From Sedimentibacter sp. MB31-C6 (GTDB lineage: Bacteria; Bacillota; Clostridia; Tissierellales; Sedimentibacteraceae), in NCBI RefSeq assembly GCF_035934735.1, contig NZ_CP142396.1:1-64000 (forward strand): a stretch of 64,000 nt of DNA, written 5' to 3'. Positions 52,442-61,634 of this stretch are shown piece by piece. The stretch's first letter is position 1. Every line of letters begins with the position of its first letter. The notes below the pieces were generated by a model, which saw only the letters and a list, made by a program, of their open reading frames with translations, was not told where the DNA came from and made no database searches. Position numbers and translations under genes: made by a program.

Positions 52442-52482
52442 TTTATCTCCTTTTTTGTTATTTTTATTAGATAGGATTATAG

Positions 52483-52540
52483 AAAAAGGCACGAAAAGAA
52501 GATTACACCCTCGGTGGTGTACCCCTTTTTATGCCTTTAA
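52483..52540 (-). terminator. Structured terminator after cytX
   Basis: On the minus strand AAAGGCA pairs with TGCCTTT around an inner stem TACACC/GGTGTA, and the outer stem runs into five T. It separates cytX from thiW, so thiW may need readthrough or its own promoter. Confidence 0.7.
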
Positions 52541-52587
52541 CATAAAACATTTCATCTTGTTACTGTAAAATTGTTTTGTTCAGAAAA

Positions 52588-53775
52588 TTATACGTTGAAA
52601 CTTGGTGACTTTATTTTATTTATTATCACACATAAAATTAATGTAATAACTATTACTGGAACTGTACTTCCAATAATAATATCCATGTTTAACAACATTC
52701 TATATATGGCAAATCCTATAAGCCAAATAATAAAGTTTTTCTTATTCACGGACTTTTTCAGATTATCTTTTTTTAGAATATAGTAATCTGCAATCAACAC
52801 TGCAATCATAGGAGAAAACACTGAGCCTATTAACAATAAGAAGTTTTCAAATTGTTCCACAGGCAATAAAATTGCAGTTACAGTGCCAACAATACACACC
52901 AGTATAGACATGTATTTTTCAGATAGTTTATTGTTAATTGTTTTTAAACTTACTCCTGCAGAATAAACATCTAAAAAAGTGGTTGTAACTGTTGAAAACA
53001 GTATTATTAGTACTCCAAGAATTCCAAATCCTGCCTTATACATGATAATAGCAATATCACTTTCACCAGTAAAAATCGCTGCTCCTAAACCGATAGTATA
53101 CATAAATACACTTCCAAAAAAATATGTAATTACACTTACTTTTGTTGCGATTAATGGATGCTTTGCATCCTTGGTATAATCCGAGATCAAAGGTAACCAA
53201 GAAAGAGGCATTGCTATAGACAGTTCTATTGCTGCACCTAAACTCAATTGCCCATTAATATGTGTTAATGGACCTCCTTTAAAAACTGTGAAACCTAATA
53301 AAATTGTTAAAATAAACAATCCTCCCACGGCAACAACATTAACCTTCTCCAAATTTTTAGGACCAATAATCACCCATGCAAGAATTACTGCTCCAATTAT
53401 ACTGCATAACAACAAATTAGTATGCGTATCAATAGTTGTGTTTAGCATAATACTCATTGCTCTTGCACCTTGTATTATCATTACTGAAGTCCATCCCATA
53501 AGCTGTAGAACATTAAGCAGTGCAAAAAAATTTCTTCCTCGATTCCCAAATGATAATCCAACTGATTCCATTGAAGATTTTCCACTTTTAGCACCTATCA
53601 TTCCAGCAAAAAACAGAAGAACACACCCTATAATGTGGCCAACTAGTATAGCAATAAACCCTTTTGCAAAACCAAGAGATGAAAATAATGTTCCTGTAAA
53701 AATTTCCGCAATGGATACTGATGCACCAAACCACAATAAACCATTGCTAAATGTTGATGTTTTGTAACTTTCCAT
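52588..53775 (-). CDS. cytX: CytX, predicted hydroxymethylpyrimidine permease
   Basis: The 395 aa protein has about 12 membrane segments and NCS1 (cytosine permease-like) features: WFGASVSIAEIFTGTLFSSLGF, GFLLILVGHIIGC-like (GFIAILVGHIIGCVLLF), SYRFGNRGRN-like (LSFGNRGRN), and MPLSWLPLISDYTKD. TPP-riboswitch control supports transport of the thiamine precursor HMP rather than cytosine. AAAGGAT precedes ATG 53775; the longer frame overlaps the riboswitch terminator. Confidence 0.92.
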   Translation of the reverse strand: MESYKTSTFSNGLLWFGASVSIAEIFTGTLFSSLGFAKGFIAILVGHIIGCVLLFFAGMIGAKSGKSSMESVGLSFGNRGRNFFALLNVLQLMGWTSVMIIQGARAMSIMLNTTIDTHTNLLLCSIIGAVILAWVIIGPKNLEKVNVVAVGGLFILTILLGFTVFKGGPLTHINGQLSLGAAIELSIAMPLSWLPLISDYTKDAKHPLIATKVSVITYFFGSVFMYTIGLGAAIFTGESDIAIIMYKAGFGILGVLIILFSTVTTTFLDVYSAGVSLKTINNKLSEKYMSILVCIVGTVTAILLPVEQFENFLLLIGSVFSPMIAVLIADYYILKKDNLKKSVNKKNFIIWLIGFAIYRMLLNMDIIIGSTVPVIVITLILCVIINKIKSPSFNV

Positions 53776-53793
53776 ATTTCTATCCTTTCTAAT

Positions 53794-53828
53794 AAAAATG
53801 GGATATACCAACAATGTGGTATATCCCA
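53794..53828 (-). terminator. Riboswitch terminator of cytX
   Basis: A perfect 12-bp stem TGGGATATACCA/TGGTATATCCCA with a 6-nt loop ends in a 5-T run on the minus strand, directly after the TPP aptamer. Confidence 0.92.
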
Positions 53829-53839
53829 TTCACTTTCAT

Positions 53840-53921
53840 AAACAGTTTCCCTACGTTGGCATTATCCAAATCAGGTACGGTCGAAACTTACAGTTTCCTC
53901 TCAGCCTTTAAAAGCTCCCGA
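53840..53921 (-). ncRNA. TPP riboswitch upstream of cytX
   Basis: The minus strand shows GGGAGC, GGCTGAGAGGAAAC, ACCTGATTTGGATAATGCC and GTAGGGAA, the full THI-box consensus, followed by a perfect terminator. Excess TPP should terminate cytX transcription. The sequence, including the terminator and linker, is nearly identical to the element before thiM. Confidence 0.96.
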
Positions 53922-54084
53922 ATTATTTAGTTCTGTTAATTTAATATATCATTGATTCTTTTTTGTGTCAAGTAATATGTATTGTAAAGTAGTATTTTGT
54001 CAAATTTAATCTATTTCCAAAGTAATATTTCCAACTAATATGTAGACTCACTTTAGTATTATAAGAAAGAAATAGATATTTTTA

Positions 54085-55335
54085 CTACTTATTTGGATTT
54101 TCCATTATACCTATGAATAGTGGTATTCCTGTTGTAACATCTACTATTCCATATAAAAATGGCCTATCAAAGACAACCTTTGAAAGTTCTGCAGGCATTG
54201 ATGTAGTTTCCATTTCTACTGATGTTACCGCAGATGCTTCAGTTCCTTTTTCATCAACCTTTATAAATGTTTTATGTTTTACTTCACTGATAAATAAATC
54301 TTTTGTTAAATCTTCTTTCATCAGAGAAAAATCTGCATTACTATAATCAAAAGGAATTTCCATTCCTAAATTAACCAACTCATTTACCAAACTGTCTTCA
54401 TAGCTGCTTTCAAATTTTGGTAATGATAGTTCTATATTTTTTATTTTTTTGCTGTTTATCAATTTTATAAAATCTAAAGCTGACAGACTGTTTATCATTT
54501 CTTTAGGAGTTTGATCTTCTTTTGGCAATAATCCAACAAAAGCAAACTGTTCATCTAAGTATGGCAATACAACTCCAGTTATGCCATTGCTTTCTACACA
54601 ATCTATATTCCCTCTTCTATTCATGAAATCTGTTTCAACTTTACCAGTTGGTGCATTAAAAGTCTTCTTGAATGTTTTACTGTTTGCAAATTGTTCTTTC
54701 CAGTCTCCTTTAAAATAAATAGCGTTAATTAGATACATCATTGTGTTCTCATCTATTTCTCCAACTATTTTATCAATAGTATCATTCGTTGCTTCTTTAA
54801 CCCAATTATTAATCTCATCAGATGCATTCCTATCACTAAAATCTAAACTTTTTACATATGCAGAATAATAATCCGCATTGGTTTGCAAAAATTTTTTATT
54901 TGCTTTAAAACCTTCTCTATACCAAATTGAATTATCAATTGAAAGCTCAGCAATTCTATTATCTGACATTAATGAAACCATCCAGTCACTTAATCCTAAA
55001 TTTAATTCTTCAATTGTAATGTCTTCTACTTTTAAAGCATCTAGCATTTGCTCTTTAGTATCACCATTAGCTCCATTTAATGTCATAGCTAATGCAAAAT
55101 AAATAGATGGTGCAGAAATCATTATATTACCTTCATTGTTGGAGCTTTCTTTAAAGAAGTTCCAAGTAAAATTCAAAATAGCTTGGTTTAATTTTTCTTC
55201 CATTTGCTCTGGTATCCTATCTTCATTGTTGGATACAATTCCCTTCATTAAATCATTAGAAACATTTAAGCATCCTGTTAAAATCATTGTTGATATGAGC
55301 AATAAACATATTAGTAATCTAATTTTACTTTTCAT
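54085..55335 (-). CDS. Serpin family serine protease inhibitor, lipoprotein
   Basis: Serpins trap serine proteases by a large conformational change. The 416 aa protein has a lipoprotein signal peptide with lipobox LTGC (Cys about 22), the full serpin fold, and the hinge and reactive loop KGTEASAVTSVEME followed by FDRPFLYGIVD and GIPLFIGIMENP. Counting from the hinge Glu (E362 as P17) puts P1 near T378–S379, so trypsin-like targets are unlikely. The loop's C-terminal side looks about three residues longer than in antitrypsin. It should be surface-anchored and guard against external or self-derived proteases. Confidence 0.93.
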   Translation of the reverse strand: MKSKIRLLICLLLISTMILTGCLNVSNDLMKGIVSNNEDRIPEQMEEKLNQAILNFTWNFFKESSNNEGNIMISAPSIYFALAMTLNGANGDTKEQMLDALKVEDITIEELNLGLSDWMVSLMSDNRIAELSIDNSIWYREGFKANKKFLQTNADYYSAYVKSLDFSDRNASDEINNWVKEATNDTIDKIVGEIDENTMMYLINAIYFKGDWKEQFANSKTFKKTFNAPTGKVETDFMNRRGNIDCVESNGITGVVLPYLDEQFAFVGLLPKEDQTPKEMINSLSALDFIKLINSKKIKNIELSLPKFESSYEDSLVNELVNLGMEIPFDYSNADFSLMKEDLTKDLFISEVKHKTFIKVDEKGTEASAVTSVEMETTSMPAELSKVVFDRPFLYGIVDVTTGIPLFIGIMENPNK

Positions 55336-55412
55336 GCAAAAAACCTCCCTTTAATATTTTAGACGATTTCCATACAGCAATGTTCCTAACTATTAAATAT
55401 ATAGATAAGTTG

Positions 55413-57854
55413 TTACTTAAGCATCTGATTATTTTTGAAAAAATCCTCCCAAGGATCTGGACCACTAATCCTTAAAAGCGCATCATTCATATTGATACCG
55501 TCAGGGGCAACTTTATTAAGCTCATCCCATCTAATGGGCATTGTTACTTTGGCTCCTTTTCTAGCTCTTAGAGAATAGGGAGCAATACTAGTAGCTCCTC
55601 TGGCATTCCGAATCCAGTCGATGAATATTTTGTTTGTACGCTTAGATTTTCTAACATTACTTGTATATCGCTCTGGCCACTTATGCTCCATTACTTCTGC
55701 AACTTGCTTTGCAAAGTCATGAAATTTTTTCCAAGTGACCGACGGTTTTAATGGTACAACTATATGATACCCTTTGCCACCACTAGTCTTAAGGTATGAA
55801 TTAAGTGAAAGTTCATCAAGAATACTCTTTATATCCTCTACGCCTTTACGTACCCTGCTTAAATCCATTCCTTCATCTGGATCCAAGTCAAATACCATCA
55901 TATCTGGTCTTTCAAGCTGATCAACACGGCTTCCCCAAGTATGAAACTCCAGTGTACCCATTTGTGCTTCAGATATAAGACCTAATATATTCTCAATATA
56001 AAAGTAATCTTCTGCCTCTTTATTACTGTTAATAAGAGGTATTGTAATTATACCTTTGCTGCCTAAACCTGGATGTTTTTTATAAAAGCAATTCTGTGAC
56101 ACGCCTTTAGGACAACGAACAATACTTAATACCCTATGACCCACATAGGGAAGCATTCGTTCTGAAACCTTTGAATAATAACGAATTACATCTTCTTTCG
56201 TAATCTCAAGGTCATTAAATATTATCTTATTAGGACTTGATATTTTCACCCCTTCAATAACAAGGTCCTTTGAATTAATTTTAACAGGTTTTTTAACTTC
56301 TTGTATAGTTGATTGAAGCTCTATCTTACCCACAGCTTTTTCTCTTTTTATTTCTTTAGGATTCTTATCAATACGTAAACCTTTAAAGCTTGCTTGCCTT
56401 AATAAATTTTCCTTAGTCCATTCGGCAAACTTAATTTCAGCAACTATTTTAGGCTCAAGCCATGTAATGTTTTCGTTGGATTTAGATTTAGGAATAAGTA
56501 CAAAAGGAGATTCAGTTTTTTTTAAGTTCTCAAATTTATCTTCAAGTATTTTCATGTCAGATTCGCTAATACCAGTTCCTGCACGTCCTGCATATACTAA
56601 TTTATCTCCCTCATACACACCAAGGAGAAGTGAACTTACCCCCTTAGTTCTTTTATCAGAAAGCGAATAACCTCCGATAACAAATTCCTGCCTTTTGTCG
56701 CATTTAAGCTTTATCCAATCGCCATTCCTTGTTCCACTATAAATTGAATTAGCTTTTTTTCCTACTATACCTTCCATGCTTGCTTCACAGGCTGCAGTAA
56801 AACTTTCATTTCCGTATCCATTGACATAACGGCTGTAGTATAAATTTTTTGGAGCATCTCTCATCAAATATTCTAACTTTTCTTTTCTAGCAATTAAAGG
56901 ATGGTTTCGTAAATCCACTCCATTTAACGCAAGAAGATCAAATATAATATATGTAAGATTTTTTACTTTTTTACTTTTAAAATAGTTCTGTAATGCCTGA
57001 AAATCCGTTTTACCGTCTTCATCAGTGATAACTATTTCCCCATCTAGAACCATAGCCCTTCCTTTGGCCAAGTCAATGAGAGCTGAAGCAATATCATAAA
57101 AATGCTTTGTATAATCATTTCCGTTTCTAGTTATTAACCTTGCACTGTTCTCTTCCACAAATGACACAATTCTGTAGCCATCATATTTCAATTCATAGAG
57201 CCAGTCCTCTTCCTTGGGAACCGACTTAACTAATTTAGCTAACTGAACCTCAACATTGTTAAAGGGATTTTTAGTAATTTTTTCATCTTCGTCTTTTTCA
57301 ATTTCAATCATAGTTCGTCCGGTCCTTATACTAGTAATAAATTGGGATATTCCGTCATCATTTTTTACATGCTCATCTTTTTCCTTTAATAGAAGCCAAT
57401 TATTCTTAGTTTCACCAGCTTTAATTTTTAATCGAATTAAAGCCCATCTACCCTTTAACCGTCTTCCTTTTAGGCCAAACTTTAGCATTCCATCACTGAT
57501 ACCTTCTTCCACATTACAATGAGGTTCCCAAAAACCCTCATCCCAGAGCATAACTACCCCTCCACCATATTGCCCTTTTGGTATAGTACCTTCAAAATTT
57601 CTGTATTCTAAAGGGTGGTCCTCTACTTGAACAGCCAACCTTTTATCATAACTATTATAAGAGGGGCCTTTGGGTACCGCCCAGCTTAAAAGAACACCTT
57701 TCCATTCCAGTCGAAAATCAAAGTGATCTCTACTAGCTAAATGATGCTGAACAACAAATCTTAAAAATTCCTCCGAATCTTTTATCTTACCTACAGGCTC
57801 TAAAGTCCTTCCAAAATTTCTTTTTTGGTTATATTCGTCTAATTGTACATTCAT
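55413..57854 (-). CDS. ligD: LigD: 3'-phosphoesterase–ligase–polymerase for end joining
   Basis: LigD processes and seals double-strand breaks with Ku. The 813 aa protein has an N-terminal phosphoesterase domain (about 20–150, HHLASRDHFDFRLEWKG), an ATP-dependent ligase with adenylated K223 in LKYDG (about 200–500), and a C-terminal AEP polymerase/primase (about 535–805) with FDLDPDEG and TSGGKGYHIVVPL. This is the three-domain order of Pseudomonas LigD; B. subtilis LigD lacks the phosphoesterase. It lies 4 bp after ku on the same strand. Confidence 0.96.
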   Translation of the reverse strand: MNVQLDEYNQKRNFGRTLEPVGKIKDSEEFLRFVVQHHLASRDHFDFRLEWKGVLLSWAVPKGPSYNSYDKRLAVQVEDHPLEYRNFEGTIPKGQYGGGVVMLWDEGFWEPHCNVEEGISDGMLKFGLKGRRLKGRWALIRLKIKAGETKNNWLLLKEKDEHVKNDDGISQFITSIRTGRTMIEIEKDEDEKITKNPFNNVEVQLAKLVKSVPKEEDWLYELKYDGYRIVSFVEENSARLITRNGNDYTKHFYDIASALIDLAKGRAMVLDGEIVITDEDGKTDFQALQNYFKSKKVKNLTYIIFDLLALNGVDLRNHPLIARKEKLEYLMRDAPKNLYYSRYVNGYGNESFTAACEASMEGIVGKKANSIYSGTRNGDWIKLKCDKRQEFVIGGYSLSDKRTKGVSSLLLGVYEGDKLVYAGRAGTGISESDMKILEDKFENLKKTESPFVLIPKSKSNENITWLEPKIVAEIKFAEWTKENLLRQASFKGLRIDKNPKEIKREKAVGKIELQSTIQEVKKPVKINSKDLVIEGVKISSPNKIIFNDLEITKEDVIRYYSKVSERMLPYVGHRVLSIVRCPKGVSQNCFYKKHPGLGSKGIITIPLINSNKEAEDYFYIENILGLISEAQMGTLEFHTWGSRVDQLERPDMMVFDLDPDEGMDLSRVRKGVEDIKSILDELSLNSYLKTSGGKGYHIVVPLKPSVTWKKFHDFAKQVAEVMEHKWPERYTSNVRKSKRTNKIFIDWIRNARGATSIAPYSLRARKGAKVTMPIRWDELNKVAPDGINMNDALLRISGPDPWEDFFKNNQMLK

Positions 57855-57858
57855 AAGA

Positions 57859-58632
57859 TTACGCCGATTCCTTGTCTTTCTTAGCTTTTTCTACGCTAGC
57901 TTTTAGTGCCTCCATAAGGTCAATGACTTTACCAGGACTTTCGCTTTCAACAGCCACAACCTCTTTTCCAGAAACTTTTGTCTCTATTAGTTGACGAAGT
58001 CTTGTCTGGTATTCATCTTTATACAAAGAAGGATCAAATGGCGTATCCATGGAGTTAATTAGCGTTTTTGCCATATTCAACTCCTGCTCTGATACTTCAG
58101 GCTTAGTATATTGTTTTTGAAGATCCTTAACTTCATCAGCAAAGAACATAGTAGAAATAAGTATACCTTCTTCTCGAGGAATTATTGCCATAAGCGTGTC
58201 CTTCGTTCCCATAACTGTCTTACCTATAGCTATTTTTTGTTCTGCCATAAGTGCAGACCTTAACAACTCAAAGGCCTTTTCTCCTCCTGTCTCAGGAGCT
58301 GCCTGATAGGTCTTTTCATAGTAAACAGGAGAAATCTGATTTAATTGAGCAAAGTGAAGAATTTGAATTGATTTTTCTTTTTCAGTCTTTATTTTTTCAA
58401 TTTCTTCATTTGTAATTACAACATACTTGTCCTTATCATACTCATATCCTTTTACTATATCATTAGAATTAATTTCCTTGCCGCAGTGGCCACATGTTTT
58501 CTTGTATCTAATACGACTATTGTCTTCTTTATGCAACTGATTGAAGCGAATGTCATTGTCCTGTGTTGCAGTGTACATGGCAATAGGGATTGCAACCATA
58601 CCAAATGTTATAACCGATTTACGTGATATCAT
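57859..58632 (-). CDS. ku: Ku DNA end-binding protein
   Basis: Bacterial Ku is a homodimeric ring that binds DNA ends and recruits LigD. The 257 aa protein begins with KSVITFGMVAIPIAMYTA, has CGHCGKEI zinc-like cysteines, VKGYEYDKDKYVVITNEEI, and a short Lys-rich C-terminal tail (SVEKAKKDKE). GGAGGTG precedes the ATG. The ku–ligD pair is often expressed in the forespore in Bacillus; I found no convincing sigma-G promoter here. Confidence 0.96.
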   Translation of the reverse strand: MISRKSVITFGMVAIPIAMYTATQDNDIRFNQLHKEDNSRIRYKKTCGHCGKEINSNDIVKGYEYDKDKYVVITNEEIEKIKTEKEKSIQILHFAQLNQISPVYYEKTYQAAPETGGEKAFELLRSALMAEQKIAIGKTVMGTKDTLMAIIPREEGILISTMFFADEVKDLQKQYTKPEVSEQELNMAKTLINSMDTPFDPSLYKDEYQTRLRQLIETKVSGKEVVAVESESPGKVIDLMEALKASVEKAKKDKESA

Positions 58633-58822
58633 ATTGAAACACCTCCAAGGATATTGTTTCCAAATTAGGTCTATGTATTCCTACCCATTTTTAAATATTT
58701 GTAATATAGTTTTTAAAATATATTATATATATATCAAAATACCTTAATTCGAAGCCATAAATTTTTGTATATTAAATCTTCATAAGGCAAAGATAAATAA
58801 AAAAGTTATTTATGAGGTTAAT

Positions 58823-59953
58823 ATGAAAGCATTAGTATATGAAGGAATACAAGAAGTAAATGTTAAGAATGTAGATGACCCAAAAATTGAAAATCATGAT
58901 GATATAATTGTTAAAGTAACATCAACGGCTATATGTGGTTCTGATTTACATCTTGTTCATGGATTAATTCCCAACATGCCAAAGGGATTTGTGTTAGGAC
59001 ATGAAACAATGGGAATTGTAGAAGAAGCAGGAAAAGATGTTCACAAAGTAAAAAAAGGAGATAGAGTTATTGTTCCATTTCCAGTAGCTTGTGGACATTG
59101 TTGGTATTGTCAACATGATTTGTATAGTCAATGTGATAATTCAAATGATTATGGGGAAATTGGAGGTATATTTGGCTACAGTAATACTCTTGGAGGATAT
59201 GCTGGTGGTCAAGCAGAATACTTAAGAGTCCCCTACGCTAATGTAGGGCCTACAAAAATACCTAATCAACTAAGTGATGAACAGGCATTATTTTTAACCG
59301 ATATCCTTCCAACATCTTATTGGGGTGTCGATATTGGTGGTGTTAAATCTGGTGATACTGTTGTTATTTTAGGTTGTGGTCCAGTAGGTCTTTTAACTAT
59401 AAAATGGGCAGCATTCAGAGATGCGAAGCGTATAATCGCCGTTGACAGAGTTGGATATCGATTAAAACATGCCGAAGATAATTACAATGTTGAAGTTATT
59501 AATTTTGAAGACTATGATAATACTGGAGAATATATAAAAGAAATAACTAATGGAGGTGCTGATGTTGTAATTGATTGTGTAGGATTAGATGGAAAGATGT
59601 CAACTTTTGAAAAAATTGAAACAGCTTTAAAGTTACAAGGCGGTTCAAAGTCTGCTATAGAAATAGCAACTCAAGCTGTTCGAAAAGGAGGTACCGTCGT
59701 ACTTGTAGGAGTGTATGGCCTACGATACAATAATTTTCCATTAGGTGACTTCTTCTCTAGAAATATAACTTTAAAAATGGGCCAATGCCCTGCCCAAGCT
59801 TATATAGATACAATTTTAAAATATATAGAAGAAGAAAAATTTGATGCTACTGATATAATAACACATAAATTATCTTTAGACAAAGGTAAGCATGCTTATG
59901 AAATATTTGATAAAAAGAAGGATGAATGTATAAAAGTAATTCTTAAACCATGA
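58823..59953 (+). CDS. Zinc-dependent alcohol dehydrogenase
   Basis: This 376 aa medium-chain dehydrogenase has catalytic zinc ligands in AICGSDLHLVHG and GHETMG, a structural zinc loop CGHCWYCQHDLYSQC, and an NAD-binding fold with VVILGCGPVGLL and DR after it. It resembles the subgroup of formaldehyde dehydrogenase-like or threonine-type enzymes that have a long insert (EIGGIFGYSNTLGGYAGGQAEYLRVPY). The substrate is not determined. It is monocistronic, with a GAGGTT ribosome binding site and a convergent terminator. Confidence 0.9.
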   Translation: MKALVYEGIQEVNVKNVDDPKIENHDDIIVKVTSTAICGSDLHLVHGLIPNMPKGFVLGHETMGIVEEAGKDVHKVKKGDRVIVPFPVACGHCWYCQHDLYSQCDNSNDYGEIGGIFGYSNTLGGYAGGQAEYLRVPYANVGPTKIPNQLSDEQALFLTDILPTSYWGVDIGGVKSGDTVVILGCGPVGLLTIKWAAFRDAKRIIAVDRVGYRLKHAEDNYNVEVINFEDYDNTGEYIKEITNGGADVVIDCVGLDGKMSTFEKIETALKLQGGSKSAIEIATQAVRKGGTVVLVGVYGLRYNNFPLGDFFSRNITLKMGQCPAQAYIDTILKYIEEEKFDATDIITHKLSLDKGKHAYEIFDKKKDECIKVILKP

Positions 59954-59996
59954 TTTATAGTCCACCTTCTATATACCCAAATAAAATAAAACTATC

Positions 59997-60036
59997 AAAA
60001 AAGAGATTCTGCATAAAAAGCAAGTCTCTCTTTTAT
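59997..60036. terminator. Terminator between convergent adh and purB
   Basis: An imperfect stem around AGAGATTCTGC and GCAAGTCTCT has an A-run on the left and CTTTTAT on the right, and could serve both strands. Confidence 0.6.
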
Positions 60037-60053
60037 AGAACCTATAAATAATT

Positions 60054-61487
60054 CTATACTCTTAACTCTACATCAACACCTAGCATATCCTTATTTTCTT
60101 CAAGAATTGGTTTAATTGTTTCATTATAAAATTCTACAACCTGTTGAGGTGCTCTTCCTACATAGTTACTAGGATTAATTGTTTCTTCAATTTCTTCTAT
60201 TGACATGTTGATTATTTTGCTCTTAGACATTCTATCGATTAAATCATTTTGTCTACCGAATTTTTTCACTTGCTCTGCAGATTGCATAGATAATACTCTT
60301 ATTTCCTCATGAAGTTCCTGTCTGTTACCACCACGTTTTACTGCTTCCATAATAATATTTTCTGTAGCCATAAAAGGAAGTTCTTCATTAATATGTTTTT
60401 GTATCACTTTATCATTTACAACTAATCCTGAAAATACATTAATTGCAATTCCAAGAATAGCATCCGCTGCCAAGAATCCCTGAGGTATGCTTAACCTTTT
60501 AATAGCTGAATCGTCTAGTGTTCTTTCTAACCACTGAGTTGCAGTAGTATTGGCCATATTAGCTTCATTTGACATAATAAATCTAGATAACGACGCTATT
60601 CTTTCACTTCTCATAGGATTTCTTTTATATGCCATTGCAGAAGAGCCTATTTGACTTTTTTCAAATGGTTCTTCAATTTCTTTTTGACTTTGTAATATTC
60701 TAATATCATTAGTAATTTTATGTAAACTTTGTGCAATACCGCTTAAAGTAGACAACACATAATAATCAATTTTTCTAGTATATGTCTGACCAGTCAATTT
60801 AAAAGCATCTTTAAAACCCATTTTTTCGACTACAAGTTTTTCTAACTTATTAACCTTTTCTCCATCGTTATTAAAAAGACTCATAAAACTTGCCTGAGTG
60901 CCTGTAGTACCCTTAACTCCTCTTAATTTCACCATATCAATTACATGAGTAATTTCTTCATAATCAATATACAAATCCTGTAACCACAAACTTGCTCTTT
61001 TTCCTACAGTAGTAAGTTGTGCTGGCTGATAATGAGTATATCCCAAAGTTGGCATATCTTTATATTCTAAACAAAATTCTGATAAGACACTAATTAAATT
61101 TACAAGTTTCTTCTTAATTAAAAAAAGTGCTTTTTTCATTAAAATAGCATCAGTATTATCAACAACATACATGCTGGTTGCTCCAAGATGAATTATCGGC
61201 ATCGCTTTTGGACAAGCAATTCCATATGTATGCACGTGAGCCATTACATCATGTCTAAATTCTTTTTCTTTTCTTGCAGCAAGTTCAAAATCTATATTAT
61301 AAATATTAGCTTTCATTTCTTCAATTTGTTCATCCGTTATATTTAAGCCAAGTTCCTTTTCGCCTTCTGCTAAAGCAACCCATAACTTTCTCCATGTGGA
61401 AAATTTGCTTTCATCTGAAAATAAATAACTCATTTCTTTACTTGCATACCTTGATATTAATGGATTTTCATATGTATCTCTTGGCAT
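60054..61487 (-). CDS. purB: Adenylosuccinate lyase
   Basis: PurB cleaves SAICAR and adenylosuccinate in purine synthesis. The 477 aa protein has the fumarase/aspartase superfamily signature GSSAMAYKRNPMRSERI with the catalytic Ser loop, GATSMYVVDNTDA, and TLGYTHYQPAQLTTVGKRA. The length fits the longer PurB type of clostridia and eukaryotes. AGGAGGT precedes the ATG. It stands alone between adh and rny. Confidence 0.95.
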   Translation of the reverse strand: MPRDTYENPLISRYASKEMSYLFSDESKFSTWRKLWVALAEGEKELGLNITDEQIEEMKANIYNIDFELAARKEKEFRHDVMAHVHTYGIACPKAMPIIHLGATSMYVVDNTDAILMKKALFLIKKKLVNLISVLSEFCLEYKDMPTLGYTHYQPAQLTTVGKRASLWLQDLYIDYEEITHVIDMVKLRGVKGTTGTQASFMSLFNNDGEKVNKLEKLVVEKMGFKDAFKLTGQTYTRKIDYYVLSTLSGIAQSLHKITNDIRILQSQKEIEEPFEKSQIGSSAMAYKRNPMRSERIASLSRFIMSNEANMANTTATQWLERTLDDSAIKRLSIPQGFLAADAILGIAINVFSGLVVNDKVIQKHINEELPFMATENIIMEAVKRGGNRQELHEEIRVLSMQSAEQVKKFGRQNDLIDRMSKSKIINMSIEEIEETINPSNYVGRAPQQVVEFYNETIKPILEENKDMLGVDVELRV

Positions 61488-61594
61488 TTTATACCTCCTA
61501 ATATTTAAATTCTTTTAATCAAAAATTCTAACGAAAAATTTAACTCTTCTTTTGTGCAACAATTGTTCAACTACTTTTATTGTATCTCTATATT

Positions 61595-61625
61595 AAAAAG
61601 AAGTAAACAATAAATTGTTTACTTC
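61595..61625 (-). terminator. Terminator of rny
   Basis: A perfect 11-bp stem GAAGTAAACAA/TTGTTTACTTC closes on TAAA, with five T following on the minus strand. Confidence 0.88.
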
Positions 61626-61634
61626 CGTATATTT

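Noticed and set aside
58633-58822. Sigma-G promoter upstream of ku
   Set aside because: Only poor matches to the sigma-G -35 and -10 elements were found at acceptable spacing.
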